A DNA stretch of 6,508 bases from Myxococcales bacterium (lineage in GTDB: Bacteria; Myxococcota_A; Polyangia; Palsa-1104). How positions within the stretch are numbered: position 1 is the stretch's first letter; every line of letters starts with the position of its first letter. This document shows, piece after piece, positions 1 to 6,508 of this stretch. A model generated the notes under the pieces. It saw nothing but the letters and a program-made list of their open reading frames with translations, made no database searches and was not told the origin of the DNA. A program made the translations under genes and the position numbers. Where the stretch lies: assembly GCA_023248835.1 (NCBI GenBank), contig JAHFDU010000232.1:1-6508 (forward strand). The letters are read 5' to 3'.

Positions 1-1676
1 GCCAATCCTGCCGCGGCTGGATTGGCGCCGAGGAATGCGCGCACCAGCGCTTCACGATTGGAAACCACCGCGAGCAGCTTCTTGTCGTCGAGATCGCCGA
101 GCGCAATGAAACTTTTTTCGTCTGGCTTGTAGAGCGTCATGTGCCGATCGCCGACGTTGAGTGGCGTCGTCATGCCGCCGCTCAAGCTAAGCAGCGATTC
201 GATCACTGGGCGCGCGGTCGGATCAAAAGTCGCGCCGACCACGCCATTGGCGTCAAAGCCTGGCGCGGTCACCACGTCGGCGACCACCGCTACCAAATTG
301 CGCAATTTTCCCACCAGCATGATGGCGAGCGCGGTTGGATCGGGGCCGCCGGTGTTGCTCTTCTGGGCGTCCGAAAACTTGACCGCGGTGGCGGCGATCG
401 CCGCCGGCCACGAGCGCACCAGCAGATTGGACACGGCTTGAGTTTGGCATTTTTCGATTTCGTCGTACCACTTGTCGCTCGACAGTGGGCCGGGATGTTT
501 GAGTGATTGGAAGGGCGAAACGCCGACGCCGTAGAGGCCGAACGACAGCAGCGAAGATCGCTCAAGGGTTTTGACGTCGACCGCGCGGTCGTCGGTGGGA
601 TGAAAGGTGATCGCATTGGCAAGCGCGTCGGACTGGGTTCCCCACGACAGCGCCAGCTGCAGCTTGTCGCCTTCGGTCGAGAGCGAAAGGCCAAGGTCGT
701 CGTAACTTGGCGGCACCAGCGCCCACGCTTTTTCGCAGTTGCGCAATCGAGCGAGCGCTTTCTGTTTTGCCGAACGGTTGAGGGTGCTCGGTAGAGTGGT
801 TTTGGCAATCACCGCAACCAGTGGAGCGAGTTTGCGGCCATCAACATAGACCACAACTGAACTTTGTGGCGAAAACGCTCGCGTTGCGCCGCGGCCAGGA
901 GAAAACGGGTTTGCTACCTTGAGCGGATAGCGACGAATGATCTCTTGGGGCGCGATCTTCTTGCCGCCGCGAATGAGCAGCGCGTCGATCACCAGCGCGT
1001 TTTCATCTTTGCGCGCGACCGCGGTGAGTTCTTTGTCGGTGTAGGTGAACAGGGCCGAGGCCGCCCCGAGCGCCGATCCGGGATCGACCCAGACAAACCC
1101 CGGCTCCTGCTTGAGCGCCGAGCGAGCGAAGGCTTCGAACACCGGTCCATCTTTGATGGTCAGCTCGCCGCGAATGTGAATGGCGCTGCCGCCTGCGATC
1201 GCCGCCGGCGCCAAGTCGGCCGCGAACACGCACGCTCGCTCGCCGTCGAGCCCGGTCATGCCAACCAAGTTCGCCTTGAGTGGATCGATGCCGTGCAGTG
1301 GCGCGATCGCCTCTTTGTAACTCGGTTGTTCCGACAGGCCGAGACGCGCGGCCACTTTTAGCAGCGACGAAATTTGCAACTTACCGTAGCCGGCTGCCCC
1401 AGTGGCGAGGTGATCGCCGAGCGGCTCGGCCTGCGCTGATCCTATCGCGAGAAACAGCACCGCAAATAGTACAGCCGCTCGTTCGGAGCTCGCGCTTCGA
1501 CTCCGCTTTGACTGCGCTTCGTTTCGCTCAGCATGAGCGGTTTGTACGCGTTCACGGCCCGCTCGCCCTGAGCTTGTCGAAGGGCAGACTCGACTTGCTT
1601 CGCCCTTCGACTTCGCTGCGCTCCGCTCAGGGTGCACGGACAGGGGAGCGTGAACGCTTACAGCGGTTTTAGTCAT
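1..1676 (-). CDS. Exported protein of unknown function, repeat-extended signal peptide (3'-partial)
   Basis: I do not recognise this protein. The frame is open from the ATG at 1676 to the left edge (558 residues, no stop seen), so the C-terminus is missing. The start is chosen because it forms an ATGA overlap with the upstream stop and has AAGGGAG six bases ahead. Residues 1-66 are a long basic n-region, largely encoded by palindromic repeat DNA. A hydrophobic core (about 67-78, AAVLFAVLFLAI) and a signal peptidase I-like site AQA|EP (81-85) follow. The mature part alternates beta-like and helical stretches, with Cys149, Cys314 and Cys410 and no further transmembrane helix. It reads like a soluble periplasmic or surface protein, loosely similar in feel to large uncharacterised secreted families such as DUF3352, though I cannot confirm that. 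No ATG, GTG or TTG lies in frame between the repeat and the hydrophobic core; the next is a GTG at residue 73, inside the core and too late for a working signal peptide. Confidence 0.87.
   Translation of the reverse strand, partial: MTKTAVSVHAPLSVHPERSAAKSKGEASRVCPSTSSGRAGRERVQTAHAERNEAQSKRSRSASSERAAVLFAVLFLAIGSAQAEPLGDHLATGAAGYGKLQISSLLKVAARLGLSEQPSYKEAIAPLHGIDPLKANLVGMTGLDGERACVFAADLAPAAIAGGSAIHIRGELTIKDGPVFEAFARSALKQEPGFVWVDPGSALGAASALFTYTDKELTAVARKDENALVIDALLIRGGKKIAPQEIIRRYPLKVANPFSPGRGATRAFSPQSSVVVYVDGRKLAPLVAVIAKTTLPSTLNRSAKQKALARLRNCEKAWALVPPSYDDLGLSLSTEGDKLQLALSWGTQSDALANAITFHPTDDRAVDVKTLERSSLLSFGLYGVGVSPFQSLKHPGPLSSDKWYDEIEKCQTQAVSNLLVRSWPAAIAATAVKFSDAQKSNTGGPDPTALAIMLVGKLRNLVAVVADVVTAPGFDANGVVGATFDPTARPVIESLLSLSGGMTTPLNVGDRHMTLYKPDEKSFIALGDLDDKKLLAVVSNREALVRAFLGANPAAAGL
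1491..1540. repeat. Third, related repeat module beside the palindrome
   Basis: This module shares the CTTCGACT start (1495-1502) and CGCTCAG end (1525-1531) with the palindrome's right arm (1605-1612 and 1624-1630), in the same orientation. It ends in a small perfect hairpin, 1525-1530 against 1534-1539 with a 3-base loop (CGCTCA/TGAGCG). Between the shared ends it carries extra, partly duplicated sequence. It encodes about residues 46-62 of the exported protein, just before the hydrophobic core, and is open in that frame. Confidence 0.65.
1536..1669. repeat. 8-bp direct repeat flanking the palindrome
   Basis: AGCGGTTT occurs at 1536-1543 and again at 1662-1669 in the same orientation, on either side of the 118 bp from 1544 to 1661. 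The period is 126 nt, exactly 42 codons. It looks like a target-site duplication, but one copy overlaps the conserved AGCGG end of the neighbouring repeat module, so chance or repeat-derived identity is possible. Confidence 0.45.
1543..1662. repeat. Palindromic REP-like element inside the signal-peptide coding region
   Basis: This is a 120-bp imperfect palindrome with three nested arms. The outer arm, 1543-1556 against 1649-1662, has 13 of 14 bases paired and includes a perfect CGTGAACGC arm. The middle arm, 1566-1573 (CCCTGAGC) against 1625-1632 (GCTCAGGG), is perfect. The inner arm, 1576-1585 (GTCGAAGGGC) against 1602-1611, is perfect with a 16-base loop. The core (CTTCGAC ... GCTCAGGG) resembles a dispersed palindromic repeat that I recall from many GC-rich genomes. 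It encodes residues 5-45 of the exported protein and is open in that frame. It could form a strong RNA hairpin just after the start codon. Confidence 0.82.
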
Positions 1677-3340
1677 GCCACTCTCCCTTGCAGCAACCAA
1701 TCTTTGAGTTCGCGTTTGAGCACTTTGCCGGTCGGATTGCGCGGCAGTTCGTCGAGAAAATGAAACTCGCGCGGCCGCTTGTAGTCGGCAAGTTTCGCGC
1801 GCACATAGTTTGAAAGCTCGTCGGCGGTCGCTTGCGTGCCCGGTCTTAAGACGACGAAAGCGGCGAGGCGCTCGCCCCATTCGCGATCGGGGATGCCGAG
1901 TATCGCTACGTCGGCGACGGATGGGTGACAAACCAGTCGCTGCTCGATCTCCCACGGGTAGATGTTGACGCCACCAGAGATCACCATGTCGGTTTTGCGA
2001 TCGGCCAAATAGTAGTAGCCGTCCTGGTCGCAGTAGGCCAGATCGCCCACCGAAATGAAGCCGTCTCTCCGAGCGGCAGCAGACGCCGCCTGATTGCGAA
2101 AGTAGCCATCCATCATCATGTCGTTTTTGACGTAGAGCTCACCGACAGCGCCCACTGGCACCTGTTTGCCCAGGTCGTCGTACAGGCGCGCTTGATTGCC
2201 GCCGATGAGACGACCGATGGTGCCGGGTCGGGCGGTGTGCTCACCCGGCAGCGCTACCGCCACCAAGCCGGTTTCGGTCGCACCATAAAAATTGTACAGA
2301 ATCGGTCCGAAGACGCTCTCGATGCGCCGCGCCAATTCCGTCGACAGCGGCGCCGCGCCGCTCATCAACCAGCGCAGCTGCGAGCAGTCGTATTTTTTTC
2401 GCGTCGCTTCGGGCAATTCGACGATGCGTTGGTACATCGTCGGCACCATCATCGCCGAGGTCGCCCGCTCTTGGGCGATCAGCTGCAGCACCGCTTCGGG
2501 ATCAAAATGTTCGACCAAAATGTTGGTGCCACCGACCATCATGATCATCATCGCAAACGCTGGCGCCGCCGAATGGTAGAGCGGGCAGCAGACCAGGTGG
2601 CGTTCGTTCTTGCCGAGTGGAAACTGGGCGAGGAAATGGATGATCGGGCGCAGACCCATCTTGGCAAAATCGCGCTCGGCGCCTTTGGCATGCCCGGTGG
2701 TGCCAGAGGTGTAGATCATGACTCCGCCAACCGCAGTTCTTGCCAGTGGCAGCGGCGCGTCGCTGGGCTCGGCCGCCAGTAGTGACTCGTAATTCGAAAA
2801 TCCGACGCAAGTTCCAACCGCAAAGCAGCGATCCTTGTCGAGTCGACTCTCCTTGATCGCCGAAAGCGCAACCTCCACTTCAGCGGCGAGCTGGGCGTCG
2901 AAAAACAGCACCCGCGCTCCAGAATTGTTGAGGATGTAAGCGATCTCTTCGCCCTTGAGCCGCGATCCGATCTGCACCGATATGGCGCCGACCGCAGTCA
3001 CCGCGCCCTGCACTTCAAGATATTCGATGCTGTTGCGCAAAAGCACGCCGACGCGATCGCCTTTTTTTATGCCCAATCGATCTAGCGCCCAGGTGAGTTG
3101 GTTCATCCGTCCCTCGAGCGCGCGATGGCTGAGGCGCCGCTCGCCGCGCTTGTCGACCACCGCTTCGGCCTCGGGCGCGGCCAGCGCGTTGCGATGAACA
3201 AAGGGCAGCGAACCACGTCGTCGCTTGACCAGATCGCGGCAGAGCTCCCACGCAATTTGCGGCCGCAGGTTGCGATGAAGGCCAGCGCGGCGAAAAACTT
3301 TGATCGCGTCGCGACCAAATCTGAGCGTGTCGAGAAACAT
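1673..3340 (-). CDS. AMP-forming acyl-CoA synthetase (FadD-like)
   Basis: This enzyme probably activates a carboxylic acid, most likely a medium- or long-chain fatty acid, to its CoA thioester through an acyl-AMP intermediate. All core motifs of the ANL superfamily are visible in its 555 residues: the phosphate loop YTSGTTGHAKG (210-220), PLYHSAA (253-259), YNFYGATETG (349-358), GDL with ribose-contacting D433, the hinge DRKTDMVISGG (447-457), VNIYPWEIE (458-466) and the C-terminal PTGK with catalytic Lys539. The length suits the family. The first 50 residues are basic (KRRR at 39-42) and precede the usual AMP-binding fold, as in some actinobacterial FadD proteins, perhaps for membrane association. 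There is no signal peptide or transmembrane helix, so it is cytosolic or peripheral. The ATG abuts the upstream gene's TAG and the TGA overlaps the next gene's ATG. Chain-length specificity cannot be read from sequence, and an aryl or bile-acid type substrate is not excluded. Confidence 0.96.
   Translation of the reverse strand: MFLDTLRFGRDAIKVFRRAGLHRNLRPQIAWELCRDLVKRRRGSLPFVHRNALAAPEAEAVVDKRGERRLSHRALEGRMNQLTWALDRLGIKKGDRVGVLLRNSIEYLEVQGAVTAVGAISVQIGSRLKGEEIAYILNNSGARVLFFDAQLAAEVEVALSAIKESRLDKDRCFAVGTCVGFSNYESLLAAEPSDAPLPLARTAVGGVMIYTSGTTGHAKGAERDFAKMGLRPIIHFLAQFPLGKNERHLVCCPLYHSAAPAFAMMIMMVGGTNILVEHFDPEAVLQLIAQERATSAMMVPTMYQRIVELPEATRKKYDCSQLRWLMSGAAPLSTELARRIESVFGPILYNFYGATETGLVAVALPGEHTARPGTIGRLIGGNQARLYDDLGKQVPVGAVGELYVKNDMMMDGYFRNQAASAAARRDGFISVGDLAYCDQDGYYYLADRKTDMVISGGVNIYPWEIEQRLVCHPSVADVAILGIPDREWGERLAAFVVLRPGTQATADELSNYVRAKLADYKRPREFHFLDELPRNPTGKVLKRELKDWLLQGRVA
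1683..1689 (-). promoter_or_regulatory. Ribosome binding site of the exported-protein gene
   Basis: The coding strand reads AAGGGAG followed by six bases (AGTGGC) and then the ATG at 1676. The spacing is normal for a Shine-Dalgarno sequence. It lies within the last codons of the acyl-CoA synthetase gene. This site decides the start of the next gene: initiation here means the repeat DNA downstream is translated. Confidence 0.65.
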
Positions 3341-6300
3341 CTAGTGTTGTCCTTTTAAGAGTCTAATTTGCCGTTCGACATCGGCGCGTCCCGGTGCATT
3401 CGGTGGCGCCAATTCAAGATAGTGGCGATAGGCGGAAATTGCTTGTCCAGGCTCGCGGCCCTCGCGGTGGGCATCGCCGAGCAGCAGGCTGGCCTCGATC
3501 GCATAGGGCGCATGATCTCCACCGAGTCTGAGCGCACGCTCGAACTGCAGGATCGCTGGCTTGCGTTTGCCATCGTCGTGGTAGAGACGGCCGAGCTTGA
3601 AGGCGGCTTCGCCGTTTGCGGGTCCCTTCTGTACCGCTGTTTCATAGGCTGCGATCGCGGCATCGGTGTCTTGCAAATCGGAAAAGCAATCGCCAGCGAG
3701 TAGCTCGGCTTCGGCGCCGAGCTTGGGGTGCTTGCGCAAGGGCTCGATTTCGTGCAACGCGTCGCGGGTGGCGCCGGCATGCACCATCACTCGCGTCCGA
3801 CCGAGGCGCGCCAGATCCGCCACTGGCGGCCGCTCGGCCAATCGATATTCGGCGATCGCCGCTTCGCTTTTGCCAAGCTGCTCGAGGGCTCGGCCGAGCG
3901 TGAGATGCGCCTCAGCGCTGTCGCTCAGCGTCGCGGCGCGTTTGGCCGCGAGCATTGCGGTGTCATAGGCACCCAGTTCAAAATCGGCGCGCGCGACCAG
4001 AAGCTGAGCCGAGGCCGATCGATCGTCTTGCACCACCATCGCTTCGGCGACTTGGCGCGCCTGTTTGGCTGCACCCTCTTGCAACAGAAACTCTCCCGCC
4101 TCAAGCCGCAGCGAAGGCGACGCCGATTTTTCCGCCAGCGCTTTTTCGTATAAGAGGCGCGCCTCTTGACGCTTGCCAAGCTTCGACAATATGCGCGCTT
4201 TGTCGCCGGTGAGGCCGCTCGGCATCGGCGACAGTTTTTCGAGCGGCTGCAGCACCGATAGCGCATCCTCGAGACGGTTTTCCCGTTCGAGCACTTGACT
4301 GAGACCGAGACGGATCGCAAGTACATCGGATTTCTGCAAGGCGCGCCGAAAAATGGCTTCCGCCTCGCTCAGTTTACCGAGCCCAACATAGGCGGCGCCG
4401 AGTTCGCGCACTCTGGCCGGATCGTCGCCGGCTTGTGCCTCGGCTTTTTGCAGTAGGTCAAGCGCCGCCGTCGACTTTCCATCGGCGCTCAGGGTCACTG
4501 CAGCGGCGACGTAGGCGGCAGCCAATTTCGGATCGCGTCCAATCGCGGCTTCGAAACGATCGAGCGCGAGCGCGTGGTCGGGCTTATCGGCAATCAAGGC
4601 GACGCGGCCAGCGAAGTAGGTGACGCGGGCATCGGCGGGCGCTTCCAGTTTCGCTACTGCCAATGCCGCTTCCGCTTCTTTTGCACTGCGCAAATCGACC
4701 AGTCCACGCAGCAGGGCCAGGTGCGCGCCAAGGTTGTGTGGACCGGCAGCGACGGCTTGTCTGGCGATCTCGACCGCCTCACCGGCATCTTGTCGATCAG
4801 AGGCGAGTTCGCTCAGTGCGGCGCGCGCATCGACGGCGCGACTAGACAGCGCCAGCGCTTGCCGGTAATCGTGATCGGCATCGTCGAATCGCGCTTCCGA
4901 ACGCGCCAGATCGCCGCGCAAACTGAAGATCTCGGCCAGCTCGACCGGCGCAGGCTGGCGTTTGTCGATGGCATCGACAAGTTTGCCCGCCAAACCTTCG
5001 TCTTTGCCGAGCTGCCGTTGCACTCGCCACAACCCAACTTGCGCGCGTAGATGTTGCGGGCTCGACAGCAGCGCCGTTTCATAACTCTTCTGCGCTTCGG
5101 CAAGATTGCGGTTGCGTTCACGACAAAAGCCGATTCCGTAGTGAGCGCAAGCGCGGTGCGGTTCGGCTGCGAGGGCACGGGCAAAGGCACGCTCGGCGCT
5201 GGGAAAATCGCCGGCGCCAATTTCGACGCTGCCGAGTTGGCACAATGCATAGACCGGGCTCTGTCCATCGATCAGCGGTCGCAATCGGCTGCGCGCGTCG
5301 ACCCATTTTTCTGTCGCGGCCAATTGCATGGCACGGGCGAGCTTGAGCGACTGGTTCGACTGCGCCTTACGGTTGTCATCGTAACGCGCTAGCAGTAGAT
5401 CGGCAGCTTGGGTTTCGCTGGCAATGCCGAGAATCGCCAGTCGCAAGTGACTCTGCGCCTCGAGCGCTGCTGCTTCTACCAGGCGCGGGCGTGCGGCAGT
5501 GAGCGGTCGGAGCAGCGCGCTGCCTTTTCGAAGTGAGGCGCTAGAGTCATCGCTGATCAAGGTCGTCGCCCGCGCCATGATGGCTTTCTCAGCGGCATTC
5601 GGGCCGAGAAAGTAATTGATGGCAAACGGCCCGTATTCAGTGAGCGAAAGCAGCCCGCCCGAGATCAGCACCGTGGCGGCGACCCCGCCGAGCCCGAGTC
5701 CGAGTCGTCGCCACTGACTGGGCGGCTCCTCTTTCTTGGCAGTTTTTTTACCCGACGATCGACTCGTTCTAACCGGCAGCGTTTTTTCGGTCGACAGCGG
5801 GTCGGGCGGCAAGTCCAGAAGGGTGCCGCTCTCTGCCGAGAGCGCCGGCACCGCCTCGCTGGAGCTGGCGATCGGGTCCCCGGTGAAGTCGCCGCCGCCG
5901 GGATCAGATGGGAGCTCAAATTCGGAGAGCGCTGCGTTGGTGCTGTCCTCGAACGAGGGCGCAGACCGCGGCGCCAGATCGAAAGACTCCGCCTTAGGCG
6001 CGACCTCGGTGGCGTCGCTGTCGAGTCGCGGAGTAGGCAGATCGAGTGAAGCGCCAAAATCACTGTCGAGCGGCGAGGCTTCGAGGTTGAGCGCCTCCAA
6101 ATCGTCGATGTCGGGAGCGTCGAGCGAGAGGCCAATCACCGGATCGGCGGCGGGTGCCTTGGGCACCGGGAGATCGGCGGCATCGGCGTCGTCGGGTGGC
6201 GCGGCGACTCGGTGCGGAGTCGCCGCCTTCGGCATCGGCAGGTCGGGCTCCTCTTCGGCGAGCAGCAACGGCGCGACGGCAGAGGCGTGACTCGACGGTC

Positions 6301-6508
6301 GATGGTGGCGCGGCACCGGCAGTTCACTCTCTTCCGGTGGTGGCTCCGGAGATTCGAGCGCCAAAGACTCAACCGGCAGCGCGTCGATGGTCTCGTCGAT
6401 AAGCAGATCAAGCGCCGAAGCCGGCGACGACGACGCCGGTTCTGGTGGCGCCGGTGACAAACCGGTCGAAGGCGACGGGGGTGGTATCGGCAAGGAGGGC
6501 AGCGTTGG
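3341..6508 (-). CDS. Membrane-anchored TPR-repeat protein with LPxPK linker (5'-partial)
   Basis: This is a probable scaffold or assembly protein with a cytoplasmic linker and an exported TPR solenoid. The frame stays open to the right edge. The first possible start seen, a TTG at 6493, has no Shine-Dalgarno sequence and is preceded in frame by Pro-Thr-Leu-Pro-Ser, so the true start is probably outside the window. Numbering from that TTG (1050 residues to the TAG stop): residues 1-245 are acidic, Pro/Ala/Ser-rich and probably disordered, with LPVPR, LPMPK, LPVPK and LPTPR at 58, 85, 108 and 152. A basic patch (249-254, R262-R263) precedes one hydrophobic helix at about 265-285. Residues 290-410 are helical. 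About 17-18 TPR-like units of near 34 residues run from about 413 to 1031. The basic flank predicts N-in, C-out topology. In deltaproteobacterial proteins that I recall with such linkers, an N-terminal MJ0042-type zinc ribbon often comes first; here it would lie outside the window. The partner is unknown. The gene abuts the acyl-CoA ligase gene with no gap. Confidence 0.92.
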   Translation of the reverse strand, partial: PTLPSLPIPPPSPSTGLSPAPPEPASSSPASALDLLIDETIDALPVESLALESPEPPPEESELPVPRHHRPSSHASAVAPLLLAEEEPDLPMPKAATPHRVAAPPDDADAADLPVPKAPAADPVIGLSLDAPDIDDLEALNLEASPLDSDFGASLDLPTPRLDSDATEVAPKAESFDLAPRSAPSFEDSTNAALSEFELPSDPGGGDFTGDPIASSSEAVPALSAESGTLLDLPPDPLSTEKTLPVRTSRSSGKKTAKKEEPPSQWRRLGLGLGGVAATVLISGGLLSLTEYGPFAINYFLGPNAAEKAIMARATTLISDDSSASLRKGSALLRPLTAARPRLVEAAALEAQSHLRLAILGIASETQAADLLLARYDDNRKAQSNQSLKLARAMQLAATEKWVDARSRLRPLIDGQSPVYALCQLGSVEIGAGDFPSAERAFARALAAEPHRACAHYGIGFCRERNRNLAEAQKSYETALLSSPQHLRAQVGLWRVQRQLGKDEGLAGKLVDAIDKRQPAPVELAEIFSLRGDLARSEARFDDADHDYRQALALSSRAVDARAALSELASDRQDAGEAVEIARQAVAAGPHNLGAHLALLRGLVDLRSAKEAEAALAVAKLEAPADARVTYFAGRVALIADKPDHALALDRFEAAIGRDPKLAAAYVAAAVTLSADGKSTAALDLLQKAEAQAGDDPARVRELGAAYVGLGKLSEAEAIFRRALQKSDVLAIRLGLSQVLERENRLEDALSVLQPLEKLSPMPSGLTGDKARILSKLGKRQEARLLYEKALAEKSASPSLRLEAGEFLLQEGAAKQARQVAEAMVVQDDRSASAQLLVARADFELGAYDTAMLAAKRAATLSDSAEAHLTLGRALEQLGKSEAAIAEYRLAERPPVADLARLGRTRVMVHAGATRDALHEIEPLRKHPKLGAEAELLAGDCFSDLQDTDAAIAAYETAVQKGPANGEAAFKLGRLYHDDGKRKPAILQFERALRLGGDHAPYAIEASLLLGDAHREGREPGQAISAYRHYLELAPPNAPGRADVERQIRLLKGQH
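3350..3356 (-). promoter_or_regulatory. Ribosome binding site of the acyl-CoA synthetase gene
   Basis: The coding strand reads AAAAGGA inside the last codons of the TPR gene. Nine bases (CAACACTAG) separate it from the ATG at 3340. The TAG stop of the TPR gene directly abuts this ATG (TAGATG), so reinitiation or translational coupling is likely. The site supports the ATG at 3340 as the true start. Confidence 0.65.
5639..5701 (-). other. Predicted transmembrane helix of the TPR protein
   Basis: Residues 265-285 (counted from the TTG at 6493) are an uncharged run of Gly, Leu, Val, Ala, Ile, Ser and Thr. They follow a KKTAKK patch and an RR pair, and are followed by a Glu-containing aromatic segment. 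By the positive-inside rule the linker is cytoplasmic and the TPR domain lies on the other side of the inner membrane. It is the only clear hydrophobic segment in the visible protein. Confidence 0.8.
6026..6322 (-). repeat. LPxP(K/R) motif cluster in the linker
   Basis: Four short peptide motifs, LPVPR, LPMPK, LPVPK and LPTPR, recur at intervals of 27, 23 and 44 residues within the acidic linker of the TPR protein. Three of the four follow an Asp. They use different synonymous codons, so they are conserved at protein level and are not a recent DNA tandem repeat. Related LPIPP and TLPVR variants lie at the window edge and near residue 238. The pattern suggests a repeated short linear docking motif, but no partner can be named. 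Confidence 0.7.

Noticed and set aside
864..1361. A 165-codon plus-strand open frame over the exported-protein gene
   Set aside because: It lies opposite a continuous minus-strand frame that has a coupled start, a ribosome binding site and a signal peptide. Its translation is Arg-rich and without domain features.
1543..1662. The palindrome as a rho-independent terminator for the ligase gene
   Set aside because: The arms are long and GC-rich with internal loops, no U-tract follows on the coding strand, and the downstream gene is translationally coupled across this point.
1491..1662. The repeat cluster as a CRISPR array
   Set aside because: There are only three divergent modules in mixed orientation, with no regular repeat and spacer lengths.
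1280..1672. Plus-strand open frame translating the repeat (ALSLSKG, RPSTSLRSAQG)
   Set aside because: These peptides are typical translations of the palindromic repeat read on the other strand. No start signal or domain supports a gene.
1925..2782. A 285-codon plus-strand open frame antisense to the acyl-CoA synthetase
   Set aside because: The minus strand here encodes an intact enzyme with all motifs. The antisense frame is His/Arg/Val-rich without domain features and is a known by-product of GC-rich codon use.
2393..3068. Two A7 runs in the ligase (2393-2399 and 3062-3068), each in A-AAA-AAA phase like a -1 frameshift heptamer
   Set aside because: Each encodes a Lys-Lys pair. A similar A7 run occurs in another phase in the TPR gene (5743-5749). 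The -1 frame after the run at 2393 stops within about ten codons, which would destroy the enzyme. No signal supports programmed frameshifting.
5736..6290. A 184-codon Ser/Gly/Ala-rich plus-strand open frame
   Set aside because: It is the low-complexity complement of the Pro/Ala/Asp-rich linker of the TPR protein.

Overview
The window is a GC-rich piece of bacterial chromosome with all coding capacity on the minus strand. It holds three genes that read from the right edge to the left edge and are packed like one operon. The organism looks Gram-negative: the leftmost gene encodes a Sec-type signal peptide, and the rightmost a single-pass membrane protein with a large exported repeat domain. The rightmost protein has an acidic, proline-rich linker with repeated LPxPK/R motifs ahead of a transmembrane helix and a long TPR array. 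I associate that architecture with Myxococcota and other former deltaproteobacteria. This placement is an inference from protein style only.

Layout in transcription order. (1) 6508-3341: a large TPR protein whose 5' end lies beyond the window. It has a disordered linker with four LPxP(K/R) motifs, one transmembrane helix, and about 17-18 TPR-like units. (2) 3340-1673: a complete 555-residue AMP-forming acyl-CoA synthetase (FadD-like) with all core motifs. Its ATG directly abuts the TAG stop of gene 1. (3) 1676-1: an exported protein of unknown function, at least 558 residues, whose 3' end lies beyond the left edge. Its ATG overlaps the stop of gene 2 as ATGA and has a well-placed Shine-Dalgarno sequence. 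No promoter or terminator is visible, and there is no non-coding gap of any size.

The most unusual item is at the start of gene 3. About 170 bp of palindromic, REP-like repeat DNA (roughly 1491-1662) lies between the start codon and the hydrophobic core of the signal peptide, and it is open in the gene's frame. If translated from the coupled ATG, it gives a signal peptide of about 83 residues with a 66-residue basic n-region made mostly of repeat-encoded sequence. Part of the repeat is bounded by an 8-bp direct repeat with a period of exactly 126 nt (42 codons), consistent with an insertion that kept the frame.

How the genes work together is not known. Tight coupling suggests co-expression of an envelope-anchored TPR scaffold, a fatty-acid-activating enzyme and an exported protein, which could mean a lipid- or envelope-related role. 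That is inference from gene order.
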